DNA of 64,000 bases from the NCBI GenBank assembly GCA_021776235.1, contig JAJFGG010000069.1:62001-126000 (forward strand). The letters are read 5' to 3'. This DNA comes from Alphaproteobacteria bacterium. GTDB lineage: Bacteria > Pseudomonadota > Alphaproteobacteria > GCA-2731375. Position 1 is the first letter of the stretch. Each line of letters opens with the position of its first letter. Below are positions 33,681 through 42,006 of this stretch, piece by piece. Under the pieces are notes generated by a model. That model saw only the letters and a program-made list of their open reading frames with translations, was not told the DNA's origin and made no database searches. A program made the position numbers and the translations under genes.

Positions 33681-34478
33681 CTATTTCGTCGTCATCACCG
33701 CGCTATGTCTGACGGCGATCATTCGAACCACGACGAAAGTCGCCACAGCCGCGGCCAAATGCTTGAGGCTGTGACCGCTTACCGTATCGCCAAGAAGGGA
33801 GAAGATTTCCGTATCGAAAAACTCCAGGATCTTGGAGAGCGCGTACCAGAGGACCACCCAGTACAGATAGTTGCCCGCCGTGTAGTGGGCCTTTGGAAAC
33901 AGCCAGAGGATGAGCGGCAGCGCGACCATGGGATAGAACTGGACCAGTCCATAAAATCTGAGATCGCCATGGCCCTGCGCTTCGCTCCAGTTCCAATAGA
34001 GCAAACTGAGCAGGCCGGCCAACACCAGCACTGGCAGCAGTAAACGGGTCGCGATAGGTTGATTAATCCGGTCCGCGACGAGGGCGCTGAATATTGCCAT
34101 GAAGCCGACGGTCATCGGCAGCCGGTCCCAGAACAGCCGGTCGCTGTCGGGCGCGAGATGGTAATAGGCCGACCCCAGGCTGACAAAGGTGATGCCCATG
34201 AAAAAAGCGATATAGGGCCAGGCATCGGCGCGCTTGGTGAATACATCTTGGCCAATGGGGCCAAGCACCAGCCAAAGCCCCCAGATGCCGACGACGGCAA
34301 AGCCGAAGTTCGAGGCAGTGTCGCCGAAATTTGGCAGGCCCAGGCCGGAACGCGTATCCGCGAAGGCATGATAGCCCGGGTCCTGCGGAATTGGCTCAAT
34401 GAGCACCGCCACAAGCAACGCAAACACGAAAGATCCAAGCAATATAAGAATGCGATGGCTGAAAGTGAGTTTACGCAT
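33681..34478 (-). CDS. ceramidase-like seven-helix membrane hydrolase (CREST family)
   Basis: 265 aa with about seven to eight helices. Motifs fit the alkaline ceramidase/CREST superfamily: PNFGDTASNFGF near residue 49, SLGSAYYHLAPDSDRLFWDRLPM near 100 (Ser, His and Asp of the metal site), and a C-terminal HSLKHLAAA near 242 with the other two His. CREST proteins are membrane metallo-hydrolases acting on lipid amides. It is the last gene of the lipid operon, 3 bp after plsC. Whether the substrate is a ceramide, an ornithine lipid or another amide is open. Confidence 0.78.
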   Translation of the reverse strand: MRKLTFSHRILILLGSFVFALLVAVLIEPIPQDPGYHAFADTRSGLGLPNFGDTASNFGFAVVGIWGLWLVLGPIGQDVFTKRADAWPYIAFFMGITFVSLGSAYYHLAPDSDRLFWDRLPMTVGFMAIFSALVADRINQPIATRLLLPVLVLAGLLSLLYWNWSEAQGHGDLRFYGLVQFYPMVALPLILWLFPKAHYTAGNYLYWVVLWYALSKILEFFDTEIFSLLGDTVSGHSLKHLAAAVATFVVVRMIAVRHSAVMTTK

Positions 34479-34481
34479 TTA

Positions 34482-35120
34482 TTACCGCCATTCGGGGAAC
34501 TGCCCTTCTTCCAGGGTTGCCGTGTAAAAGGCCAATAGCATGGCCATGAATTTATCGCCTTTTTCTTTGTGGGTTAAGGGCGAACCCACATGGACATCAC
34601 AGCAAAACGGCAAAGGCAGAATGGCGCCCTTGGGAAAGATCTTGCCCAGGCCGTGCAGGTATATCGGATAAACAGGTATGTCGGGCCGGTTCCGGGCCAG
34701 GATCTGAACCCCTCTTTTGAAGGCTCCCAACTTGCCTTCCGGCTCCCCGCGTGTGCCTTCGGGAAACAAAATTAGAATGTCTCCCGCGTCAAGAGCCGCA
34801 TAGCAGCCGGCCAACGGATCGCTGTCTTCCCCGTGCCGCGAGATTGGGATGATGCCGATGATGTTGGTTGCGAACCAGGCCAGCATTCTGTTTCTCAGAA
34901 AATAATCGGCGGCGGCGACCGGCCGCAGCTTTGGCAGCAACTTCAGCGGCAGCAACGACATAAGGACCAAGGTATCAAGGTGTGAGTTGTGATTTGCGAC
35001 AATGATGCCCGGGCCGCACGAGGGCAGTCGTTGCCAGTTCCTGACGTTTAATCCGATAAGAAGGTAAACGACGGGTCTGATCACTATGAGGAAAAATAGA
35101 AACTGGAGACGTCGCGCCAT
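34482..35120 (-). CDS. 1-acylglycerol-3-phosphate acyltransferase-like (PlsC)
   Basis: 212 aa with an N-terminal hydrophobic anchor and the acyltransferase motifs ANHNSHLDTLVL (Hx4D) near residue 42 and LFPEGTRGEPEGKLGAFKRG near 119. It transfers an acyl chain to a lysophosphatidate-type acceptor at the inner membrane. It is 3 bp from each neighbour, with the PAP2/phosphatase fusion upstream and the ceramidase-like gene downstream. Its presence among other lipid genes suggests a specialised acceptor rather than the housekeeping PlsC. Confidence 0.87.
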   Translation of the reverse strand: MARRLQFLFFLIVIRPVVYLLIGLNVRNWQRLPSCGPGIIVANHNSHLDTLVLMSLLPLKLLPKLRPVAAADYFLRNRMLAWFATNIIGIIPISRHGEDSDPLAGCYAALDAGDILILFPEGTRGEPEGKLGAFKRGVQILARNRPDIPVYPIYLHGLGKIFPKGAILPLPFCCDVHVGSPLTHKEKGDKFMAMLLAFYTATLEEGQFPEWR

Positions 35121-35123
35121 GGC

Positions 35124-36509
35124 TCAATTCCTGTCCGCCAAAATCGTGTGTGCGGGGCGAAACGCACGCAGATGCTCCTCGAACAATGCCAATGCAATTA
35201 AAATATAAGGCCGTCGGACACGGTTTGGACGCACCGCATCAATGGTTGCCAAGGCCTCCTCCTTTGATGTTCCTTGCAGCATCAGCCAGGCGCAAACGGC
35301 TAGGACGCTACGTGACAAGCCCAGCGCGCAATGGATATAGACATTTCCCAGTTGCCGTTTCTCCTCAATCGTCCGGGCGATTGCATGCAAGGCGGATGGT
35401 GCCGGGATGACGATATCCAGCAATGGGTGATGGCTGTAATCCAAGGCATCGGGTGGCGATGACGACAACTCCGGAACCAAGTCAATCACTGACCGAATTT
35501 TGGCGCGCCGAAGCGGCTGCCAATCCTCGAAACCGGGTCTTGCTCCCAGCCATACGCCCGACTGCACTTCGGCCATCAATGGAATTTTGGACCGCCAGAA
35601 CCGCCAATTGATCCAACTGCCAATAAGATAGGGCCAAAAGATGCACCAGGTGACGATGCCGTACCGATCCCGGCTCTTGCGCAGGAACCCGTTCTCGCCA
35701 AGGGCATAGCTTATGGAAATCAATATCAGCGACAGGCTGACCCAGGCGAGTAGGGACCATGGGACCGAGACATTGAATGACGCGATCGCTGCAAGACCCG
35801 ATAAAATGAGATAACGCAAAGCCATATGAAGATGGCGCGGCGTGACGAAACCTGGCTCGAACCAACATTCACCTTTAGAGGGCACCATCCTGTACACGAC
35901 ATAGGCAACGACAGCGCCACCGAGCGTATCAATGAAATGATGCTGGTAGACCAGAACGGTGGATGCCGCAATCAGGATAAACCAGACGGCAAGCAAAAAT
36001 CGGCCCGCGCCGCGCAATTGCCCATCGATCGCGCGCCAGCACAGAAATCCGAGGCTGATGTGGAGTGAGGGATACTGGTTATAGGGCCGATCGAAAGCAA
36101 GCACGTCGAAAAGCGCCGATGGCCATCCGGTTACCTCCGGAATCTGAAAGCCGAACTGCAACGGCAGGATTAGAAAAAAGCAACTTGATATGACGATTGC
36201 CAAACCACATCTGAGAGCAAGCCTTTGGATCGCCGAGCGACTCGGTGCCGTGAGAAACGCGATCACGAAAACGATGTCTGATGACATGTACGGAAGCACG
36301 AATTCCGGAATGAATGGTATGGACCGTTCCCATTGCCAAAAGAAACTTGCGTGGGGTGCGGTCAATGCGCCGATCTGATTGGCGCTGCCATAACAGAGGA
36401 AAAAGAAACCGCCGACCAACAAGGACCAAAGAACGCGCTCCTTGAACATTGGTACCGCGCATGGAGACGCGTCGAAAACATAGCTGTGGTTCAGATGATG
36501 TTTCGTCAT
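35124..36509 (-). CDS. PAP2 lipid phosphatase / dual-specificity phosphatase fusion
   Basis: 461 aa from ATG 36509 (MTKHHLNHSYVF). The N-terminal membrane part is a PAP2 phosphatase: FDRPYNQYPSLH (RP plus PSLH motif) near residue 148 and QHHFIDTLGG near 195. The C-terminal cytoplasmic part is a protein-tyrosine/dual-specificity phosphatase with IHCALGLSRS (HCx5R) near residue 400. Such fusions recur in operons with the other genes seen here, but I know of no described pathway. It may dephosphorylate two lipid phosphates or couple lipid to inositol-type head groups. Confidence 0.85.
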   Translation of the reverse strand: MTKHHLNHSYVFDASPCAVPMFKERVLWSLLVGGFFFLCYGSANQIGALTAPHASFFWQWERSIPFIPEFVLPYMSSDIVFVIAFLTAPSRSAIQRLALRCGLAIVISSCFFLILPLQFGFQIPEVTGWPSALFDVLAFDRPYNQYPSLHISLGFLCWRAIDGQLRGAGRFLLAVWFILIAASTVLVYQHHFIDTLGGAVVAYVVYRMVPSKGECWFEPGFVTPRHLHMALRYLILSGLAAIASFNVSVPWSLLAWVSLSLILISISYALGENGFLRKSRDRYGIVTWCIFWPYLIGSWINWRFWRSKIPLMAEVQSGVWLGARPGFEDWQPLRRAKIRSVIDLVPELSSSPPDALDYSHHPLLDIVIPAPSALHAIARTIEEKRQLGNVYIHCALGLSRSVLAVCAWLMLQGTSKEEALATIDAVRPNRVRRPYILIALALFEEHLRAFRPAHTILADRN

Positions 36510-36514
36510 TTCAT

Positions 36515-37477
36515 TCACGCCGTTAGTGACATGGGGCCATACAGGAAAAAGTAGACGTAATGGAAAAACACGGGCGCGCTGTAGGTCAGGCTGTCGAAGC
36601 GATCCAACACGCCGCCATGTCCTGGAATCAGGTTGCTGCTGTCCTTCACGCCCATGTCCCGCTTGAGCGCTGAAACCGTTACGTCTCCGAGAAAGCCGGC
36701 AATGGCGATCACGGCGCCCGCCGCAAGGCAATGCAGGCCGTCAAAGGGCGTCAAATAGGGCGAGATGACATAACCCGCGACCGCTGTAGTGGCGACACCG
36801 CCCAGGAAACCGGCCCATGTCTTGCCGGGGCTCACCTTGGGAAGGATCTTCGGGCCGCCGATGCTCCGGCCCCAGATGTACTGTGCGACATCGTTCAGCT
36901 GCGTGAGAATAACCAGGAACATGAGCAGGCCGACGCTGCCGGCGCCGGGATTATCGATTTTGGGCAGCGCCAGCATGTAGGCCGCATGGCTCAGGCTGAA
37001 CACCGTGAGCATCAATCCCCAATGCAACGTCCCGGCGGCGCGCAGGAAGCCACTGGTTTCGCTGGTAACAAAAATGCGCACGGAAATGATCAAAAAGACC
37101 CACACCGGAACAAATACGATGAACATTCCGTACCAATACTGATACACCCAGAAATACTGGATGGGGATGACGAGGTAGGCCAGGAAAAGAACGGGGCGAT
37201 CGACACGCCGCGTCGGCGCCAGGGAGATGAACTCCTTGAAGGCCAGAAAACTGACAAAACACAGGAGGATAATGGCGGCGGTTCGATCCAGCACAACCGC
37301 CGCGGAAAACAGGCAAATAATGACCCACCAAGATTTTAGGCGCCGCACCAGTTCGCCGTGATCGTCGGCGCGAAAGAATGCGCCCTTCAGAACGATCAGA
37401 ATCGTGGCCAAAGCGAGCAGCCCGAACACCAGGCTGATCGCGGTCAGAACGTTCTCCGGAACGTGATCCATTAACAT
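36515..37477 (-). CDS. cdsA: phosphatidate cytidylyltransferase
   Basis: 320 aa from ATG 37477, overlapping the CDP-alcohol phosphatidyltransferase stop by 7 bp. About eight helices. SPGKTWAGFLGG near residue 207 and the full signature SALKRDMGVKDSSNLIPGHGGVLDRFDS (residues about 263-290) identify CdsA. It makes CDP-diacylglycerol, the activated donor for the phosphatidyltransferase encoded just upstream. Because cdsA is normally near frr/uppS, this is probably a second, dedicated copy. Confidence 0.92.
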   Translation of the reverse strand: MLMDHVPENVLTAISLVFGLLALATILIVLKGAFFRADDHGELVRRLKSWWVIICLFSAAVVLDRTAAIILLCFVSFLAFKEFISLAPTRRVDRPVLFLAYLVIPIQYFWVYQYWYGMFIVFVPVWVFLIISVRIFVTSETSGFLRAAGTLHWGLMLTVFSLSHAAYMLALPKIDNPGAGSVGLLMFLVILTQLNDVAQYIWGRSIGGPKILPKVSPGKTWAGFLGGVATTAVAGYVISPYLTPFDGLHCLAAGAVIAIAGFLGDVTVSALKRDMGVKDSSNLIPGHGGVLDRFDSLTYSAPVFFHYVYFFLYGPMSLTA

Positions 37478-38085
37478 GCTCCGGCCTCTTCCTGGAGGGC
37501 CTTGGCGCCGCGATTCAGGAGCGTCCAAATGGATAGCAGCACGGCCACACCAAGGAACCAAGCAACCCACGGCTGCAACGGGACGCCAACCCCGATCAGG
37601 ATGGCAAGCAAGCCGAATGCGACGGCCCGGTCACTTTTGCCAAAGGGGCCGTCGTAACGCCGCTGGCCACCGATTTGAACGGATACGACACCTATCATCT
37701 CGCTCATGGTGCCCAGCAGAACCACGCCATAAACGCCCCAAAGAGGGACGCCGGGGATGAACGCCAACGGTAGGTAGAGAACCGCATCAGAGATGACGTC
37801 TCCCATCTCGTTCAGGACGGCGCCGAGGCGGCTTTCCATATGGTGCTCGCGCGCCAGCATGCCATCGACCGCGTTCAGCGCCATGCGCAGGACCAGAACC
37901 AGGGGAAGCGAAAGCAGGGGCCAGATGGCGCCTGGTTGCAATGCAATTGAGACGCCGGCCAGCGCGGAAAGAACCAAGGCAAGAATGGTAACCTGATTGG
38001 CCGTAACGCCGGCCTTGGCCAACTGGTTACAAACGGGCCTGAGTAATGCCTGAAATTGTGGTTTTAATTTGTAGATACCGGACAT
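37471..38085 (-). CDS. CDP-alcohol phosphatidyltransferase with altered motif
   Basis: 204 aa with five to six helices. The family motif is recognisable: NAVDGMLAREHHMESRLG, then AVLNEMGDVISD. The first and third of the four conserved Asp (D1 and D3) are Asn, whereas the DG, AR, G and last D positions are kept. The altered motif may mark a different alcohol acceptor or a changed metal site. It takes CDP-diacylglycerol from the co-encoded CdsA. The product lipid is unknown. Confidence 0.85.
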   Translation of the reverse strand: MSGIYKLKPQFQALLRPVCNQLAKAGVTANQVTILALVLSALAGVSIALQPGAIWPLLSLPLVLVLRMALNAVDGMLAREHHMESRLGAVLNEMGDVISDAVLYLPLAFIPGVPLWGVYGVVLLGTMSEMIGVVSVQIGGQRRYDGPFGKSDRAVAFGLLAILIGVGVPLQPWVAWFLGVAVLLSIWTLLNRGAKALQEEAGAC

Positions 38086-38115
38086 CTGGCGTTCCCATCA
38101 ATTGGACTGGCGATA

Positions 38116-39990
38116 TCAGCCGGCTTCGCCGCGAAGCCCGGCGACCGTTTCCCGCAAGTGCGCCACCGTTGCCATTTCAGGTGCGATGGGCGCCCCGACC
38201 GATAATCTGACATTTGCCCGGAAGCGTTGCGGCAGCTTGCCCAGGGCCTTGCCGCCAATCAGGCTGAACATGCTGCCCCACAGTCCGGATAGAGCCAGAG
38301 GAATGACGGGCACCGGTGTTTCCTGCAGGATGCGTTCAACGCCTGGGCGAAAATGATTGATCTCCCCATCGCGGGTCAACATGCCCTCGGGAAAGATGCA
38401 AACCACCTCGCCATCGCGCAGATACGCCCCGATCCTGTCGAATGCCGCCGTGTGAATTTTCTCGTTTTCCCTGCGCGGCGCGATCGGAACCGCGCCGGCG
38501 GTCCGGAAAATGAAACTGAGGACGGGAGTCTTGAAAATCCGGTGGTCCATGACGAACCGGACCGGGCGCCGGCACGAACCGGCGATCACCAGCGCATCCA
38601 CGTAACTAACATGATTGCAGACCAGAAGGGCCGGCCCTTCGTCGGGAATATGGTCCATATGGTCACGGTGGATGCGGTACATCATGGCGGTCAATATCCA
38701 GACCAGGAAACGCATCAGGAATTCGGGCACCAGCGTGTAGATGTAGATGGCCACGGCAACGTTCAGAGCGGCCATGACAAAAAACAGTGCTGGGATTGAA
38801 AGTCCGAAGTTCAGCAGGCTGATTGCCAGCGCGGCGGAACCCACCATGAACAGGGCATTGAGGATGTTGTTGGCGGCGATTACCCGCGAGCGATGTCTCG
38901 GTTCCGAGCGGCTTTGAACGATTGCGTACAGGGGCACGATGTAGAAGCCGCCAAAAATGCCAATCATCGAAAGGTCAAACACCACCCGCCAATTTGCCTT
39001 ATCGGCAAGAAAGGCGCCGGCGCCCTGGAGTTCGCCTATCCAGACAAGATTGTCGGCGAAGTAGAGGTCAAAGCCGAAAATGCTGAGACCAATGGATCCG
39101 AAGGGCACCAGACCCAATTCCACCATGCGGCCGGACAACCGCTCGCAAAGCAGTGAACCAATGCCGACTCCAAGGGAGAAGAGGACCAACAGTAGGGTCA
39201 CAACCTCCTGATTACCGCCCAGTATAGTCTTGGCGTAGTTCGGGAACTGCGTCAGATAGACCGCGCCCAACATCCAGAACCAGGAAATTCCCAGAACCGA
39301 TTGGAACACCGCGCGTTTCTGCCGTGCGATGGCGATGATCTTCCAGGTTTCGGTGAACGGGTTCCAATTGATCTTCAGACCGGGATCATTGGCCGGGGCA
39401 AGCGGGATCAAGCGGCTGGCCAGCCATCCCAGACAGGCGAACAGAACCACGACGATGCCGGTCAGAAAGGGTCCGATACCATCGACGGCAACTAGCAGCC
39501 CGCCCACGATGGTGCCCAGTAGAATGGCGACAAAGGTGCCCATTTCCACCAGGCCATTGCCGCCGATCAGCTCTTCCGGCTTCAGGTGTTGCGGCAGGAT
39601 GGAGTATTTGACGGGACCAAAAAAGGTGGATTGGGCGCCCATCAGAAACAAAATGACCATGAGGGCCATGACGTTGCCCGCCATGAAGGCGATGGCGCCG
39701 GCGGTCATGATGGCGATCTCACAGAGTTTGATCAGCCGCATCAAACGCGCTTTTTCAAATTTTTCCGCGACTTGCCCGGCGGTGGCGGAAAACAGGAAAA
39801 ACGGGATGATGAAAAGCCCGGCACATATGTTGATCAGAAGGTCGCTGTCGGAGGCATGGGCCGAGAAAGCGATCAATATGATCAGGGCGTTCTTGTAGAC
39901 ATTATCCGTGAACGCGCCGGCGAATTGGGTCAGGAAATACGGCAGGAACCGGCGCAAGCCAAACAACGTAAATTGATTGTCATTGCTCAT
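38116..39990 (-). CDS. MFS transporter / acyltransferase fusion (LplT-Aas-like)
   Basis: 624 aa. Residues 1 to about 420 form a twelve-helix MFS domain of the lysophospholipid-flippase type (LplT-like), and about 430-620 a PlsC-type acyltransferase with LLVCNHVSYVDALV (NHx4D) and CIFPEGMLTRDGEINHFRPG. In LplT-Aas systems the transporter flips lysolipids and the enzyme reacylates them. The AMP-binding acyl-activating domain of Aas is missing. It starts 4 bp inside the lipase gene and precedes the phosphatidyltransferase by 30 bp. Confidence 0.88.
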   Translation of the reverse strand: MSNDNQFTLFGLRRFLPYFLTQFAGAFTDNVYKNALIILIAFSAHASDSDLLINICAGLFIIPFFLFSATAGQVAEKFEKARLMRLIKLCEIAIMTAGAIAFMAGNVMALMVILFLMGAQSTFFGPVKYSILPQHLKPEELIGGNGLVEMGTFVAILLGTIVGGLLVAVDGIGPFLTGIVVVLFACLGWLASRLIPLAPANDPGLKINWNPFTETWKIIAIARQKRAVFQSVLGISWFWMLGAVYLTQFPNYAKTILGGNQEVVTLLLVLFSLGVGIGSLLCERLSGRMVELGLVPFGSIGLSIFGFDLYFADNLVWIGELQGAGAFLADKANWRVVFDLSMIGIFGGFYIVPLYAIVQSRSEPRHRSRVIAANNILNALFMVGSAALAISLLNFGLSIPALFFVMAALNVAVAIYIYTLVPEFLMRFLVWILTAMMYRIHRDHMDHIPDEGPALLVCNHVSYVDALVIAGSCRRPVRFVMDHRIFKTPVLSFIFRTAGAVPIAPRRENEKIHTAAFDRIGAYLRDGEVVCIFPEGMLTRDGEINHFRPGVERILQETPVPVIPLALSGLWGSMFSLIGGKALGKLPQRFRANVRLSVGAPIAPEMATVAHLRETVAGLRGEAG

Positions 39991-40967
39991 GCCCGAAAGC
40001 CCCCTAGGCTATTTTGGAATGCACCCGTCTTGAGAAAATGTTTGATTGCGGCGATGCTTGCCGGGTTGTCCATGATGAACGTATGAAGCGCGTCCACGAT
40101 CAGAAAATCCGCGGCGCCTTCGAGTTTGGTTTCCTCGACCGTAACAACCCCATCATCATCGCCTTTGAGTAAGGGATTGAAACCATGGCCATCGTTGCGG
40201 CCACCGGCGATGATGCCAAATTGGACGCCGGGCGGAGGCACCATGACGGCTTCTTGGGCCGTTACCGCCTGGCCGCCTTTTCCGAGAACCAGTCGATAGG
40301 CGGGGACATCCTTGAGCGCATCGGCAATGGCCGAACCCTTGCTCGGCGGTGCCAGCAAAACCGCACGGTGGACGTCTATTCTGCTGCGCCAGTCGCTATC
40401 GACGGCAAGAGTCTGGCGCAATACCAGGCCGCCATAACTGTGGCTGACAAAAGAAACTGTATCTATGCCCCGCAAGTCGGCGAGCAGCCGGTTGAGACGC
40501 GCCGCGTGCTCGATTGGATCGCCGCGCGTGCTGGCATAACTTATCGAAAAGGTCGCGTATCCTTCGTTCTGCAGTGCCCCTGCAAGCTTTGCGAAAGAAT
40601 TTCGCGATCTTCCGAGGCCATGGATCATGATAACAAGATGATCCCCGGACCAACTGGGGGATTTCTGAAGCGAAATCGACTTGAAAGACGCCAGACATGT
40701 TGCGTAGCTGCCCCATTCCAGGCGCCTGTCGTCGGGGTCCAGCAAACGATAATGCCCGGTCACGGCGTTTTCCTGAATGCGCCAGCCGGCCTGTGCAAAC
40801 ACGTCCGACCAGAGTTGACGCCCGCCCATGGTCGGCATTGCTATCGCGCCATTTTCAGAAGCGAAATTCATGCGCTGATATTTGTCGTTTTCAGCCGCCA
40901 TCGAAACCTCTCCCAGAACCAGGATGCTGAGTGTCAAAGTCAGCAGGATCTTCTTGACCCGGCGCAT
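39987..40967 (-). CDS. secreted alpha/beta-hydrolase (lipase/esterase-like)
   Basis: 326 aa from ATG 40967 (MRRVKKILLTLTLSILVLG), with a signal peptide ending near SMA (about residue 23). The lipase pattern has VIMIHGLGRSRNSF (oxyanion region) near residue 114 and the nucleophile elbow SHSYGG near 180, then DDDGVVTVE with an acidic residue and DALHTFIM with the catalytic His. It resembles PGAP1/triacylglycerol-lipase type acyl hydrolases. It starts 4 bp after the TetR stop and overlaps the MFS/acyltransferase gene by 4 bp. Confidence 0.8.
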   Translation of the reverse strand: MRRVKKILLTLTLSILVLGEVSMAAENDKYQRMNFASENGAIAMPTMGGRQLWSDVFAQAGWRIQENAVTGHYRLLDPDDRRLEWGSYATCLASFKSISLQKSPSWSGDHLVIMIHGLGRSRNSFAKLAGALQNEGYATFSISYASTRGDPIEHAARLNRLLADLRGIDTVSFVSHSYGGLVLRQTLAVDSDWRSRIDVHRAVLLAPPSKGSAIADALKDVPAYRLVLGKGGQAVTAQEAVMVPPPGVQFGIIAGGRNDGHGFNPLLKGDDDGVVTVEETKLEGAADFLIVDALHTFIMDNPASIAAIKHFLKTGAFQNSLGGFRA

Positions 40968-40971
40968 AACG

Positions 40972-41583
40972 CTAGCCCTTGCCCCGGTTGGCGCGTAGGC
41001 CCGCCATGTAATTCGTGACCAATTGTTCTGCCAGTTGCGTTGCCGAGGCGTTGGCGACGATGTCCAGCTTTTCAGAGCTGGCCAACGAGCAGATCCCATG
41101 CAGGGAACTCCACAAAACCCGTGCGGATATATGACAATCCCGTGTTTCGGATCCTGCAAATATCGGCGCAATGACGTCTTCTATGAGATCCAGCAGCCGG
41201 CTGACCTTGCCCCCATACCACTCGGGCAGTTCCTGACCTGCCGGCAGCCGATGATCGAACAGGCTGTTCCAGAGATTGAGGTTTTGCTGGGTGAAATCTA
41301 TGTAGGCCTCGGTCAGGCGCAGCAATCGGCGGTTCGGTCCGCCGGTGGTGGGAACCGCGCGCAAGGCGTCGTACAGAAGATCCAGGGTGGACGCATTCAG
41401 GTGGACGATTAGATCATCAAGGTTCTCATATAGATTATAGATTGTGCCAACGGAGTAGCCGATTTTCTTCGCGACCTTTCGCGTGGAAAGATCCCGCACC
41501 CCTTCGCGGGCGACAATGGCCCGGGTGGCGTCCAGCGCCATCTGGCTCAATTCGTCCCGACTGTGGTCGTATCGCCTAGCCAT
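40972..41583 (-). CDS. TetR-family transcriptional regulator
   Basis: 203 aa from ATG 41583 (MARRYDHSRDELSQMALDA). The TetR helix-turn-helix is clear: RDLSTRKVAKKIGYSVGTIYNLYENLDDLIVHLNAS in parts, residues 31-66. The C-terminal ligand-binding half has a TetR_C-type layout. It is the first gene of the lipid operon and divergent from the small protein/hydrolase-methyltransferase pair. Two palindromes in the divergent promoter region (41661-41673, 41702-41718) are probable operators, so it likely represses both directions. Confidence 0.88.
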   Translation of the reverse strand: MARRYDHSRDELSQMALDATRAIVAREGVRDLSTRKVAKKIGYSVGTIYNLYENLDDLIVHLNASTLDLLYDALRAVPTTGGPNRRLLRLTEAYIDFTQQNLNLWNSLFDHRLPAGQELPEWYGGKVSRLLDLIEDVIAPIFAGSETRDCHISARVLWSSLHGICSLASSEKLDIVANASATQLAEQLVTNYMAGLRANRGKG

Positions 41584-41660
41584 TGCCGACGTCTCCGTGT
41601 TTTTCTGAACACTGATCAATTAGGACTTGATCGTTCGATGATGAGAATATATATATCAAA

Positions 41661-41718
41661 TGAACGATGTTCAATAAAAAAGACGGAAATTGCGAAATTT
41701 TTTTGAACGACGTTCAAA
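41661..41718. promoter_or_regulatory. two probable TetR operators
   Basis: TGAACGATGTTCA (41661-41673) and the perfect 17-bp palindrome TTTGAACGACGTTCAAA (41702-41718) share the half-site TGAACG/GTTCA, with centres 43 bp apart. They lie between the TetR gene (start 41583, minus) and the small protein gene (start 41750, plus). Shared half-sites and position argue that they are bound by this TetR. Confidence 0.7.
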
Positions 41719-41749
41719 TCACTCAAGCCGATTTACCGGAGATCAGAAA

Positions 41750-41962
41750 ATGTGGAAGAGACCAAGAGCCAAGAAAATGATCATCATTGCTGCCCTGGGC
41801 GCATTGGGGTTCCTCGCCGTGCAGTCTCTGGGTGGTCACGCACTATTCCAATGCCTGAACGAGTTCGTCAGCGAGAATTTTGCCGCGGCAGTCGGCAATT
41901 TTGAGAAGGTTGTTGTCGGCTGGATGTACGACGAACTGATCATCGACATCGCTTATCGCTAA
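41750..41962 (+). CDS. 70-aa single-helix protein of lipid cluster
   Basis: Start at 41750 (MWKRPRAKKMIIIAAL) with GGAG 8 bp upstream. It has a basic N-terminus, one helix at about residues 10-26 and a polar C-terminal half (NFEKVVVGWMYDELIIDIAYR). It precedes the hydrolase/methyltransferase fusion by 44 bp on the same transcript and follows the TetR operators. I do not recognise the family. Position suggests a small accessory or scaffold of the lipid-modifying enzymes. Confidence 0.6.
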   Translation: MWKRPRAKKMIIIAALGALGFLAVQSLGGHALFQCLNEFVSENFAAAVGNFEKVVVGWMYDELIIDIAYR

Positions 41963-42006
41963 CCGCCGAAACCCGGTCTCGACGGCCCAGAGAAGGAGAC
42001 AGTGAG

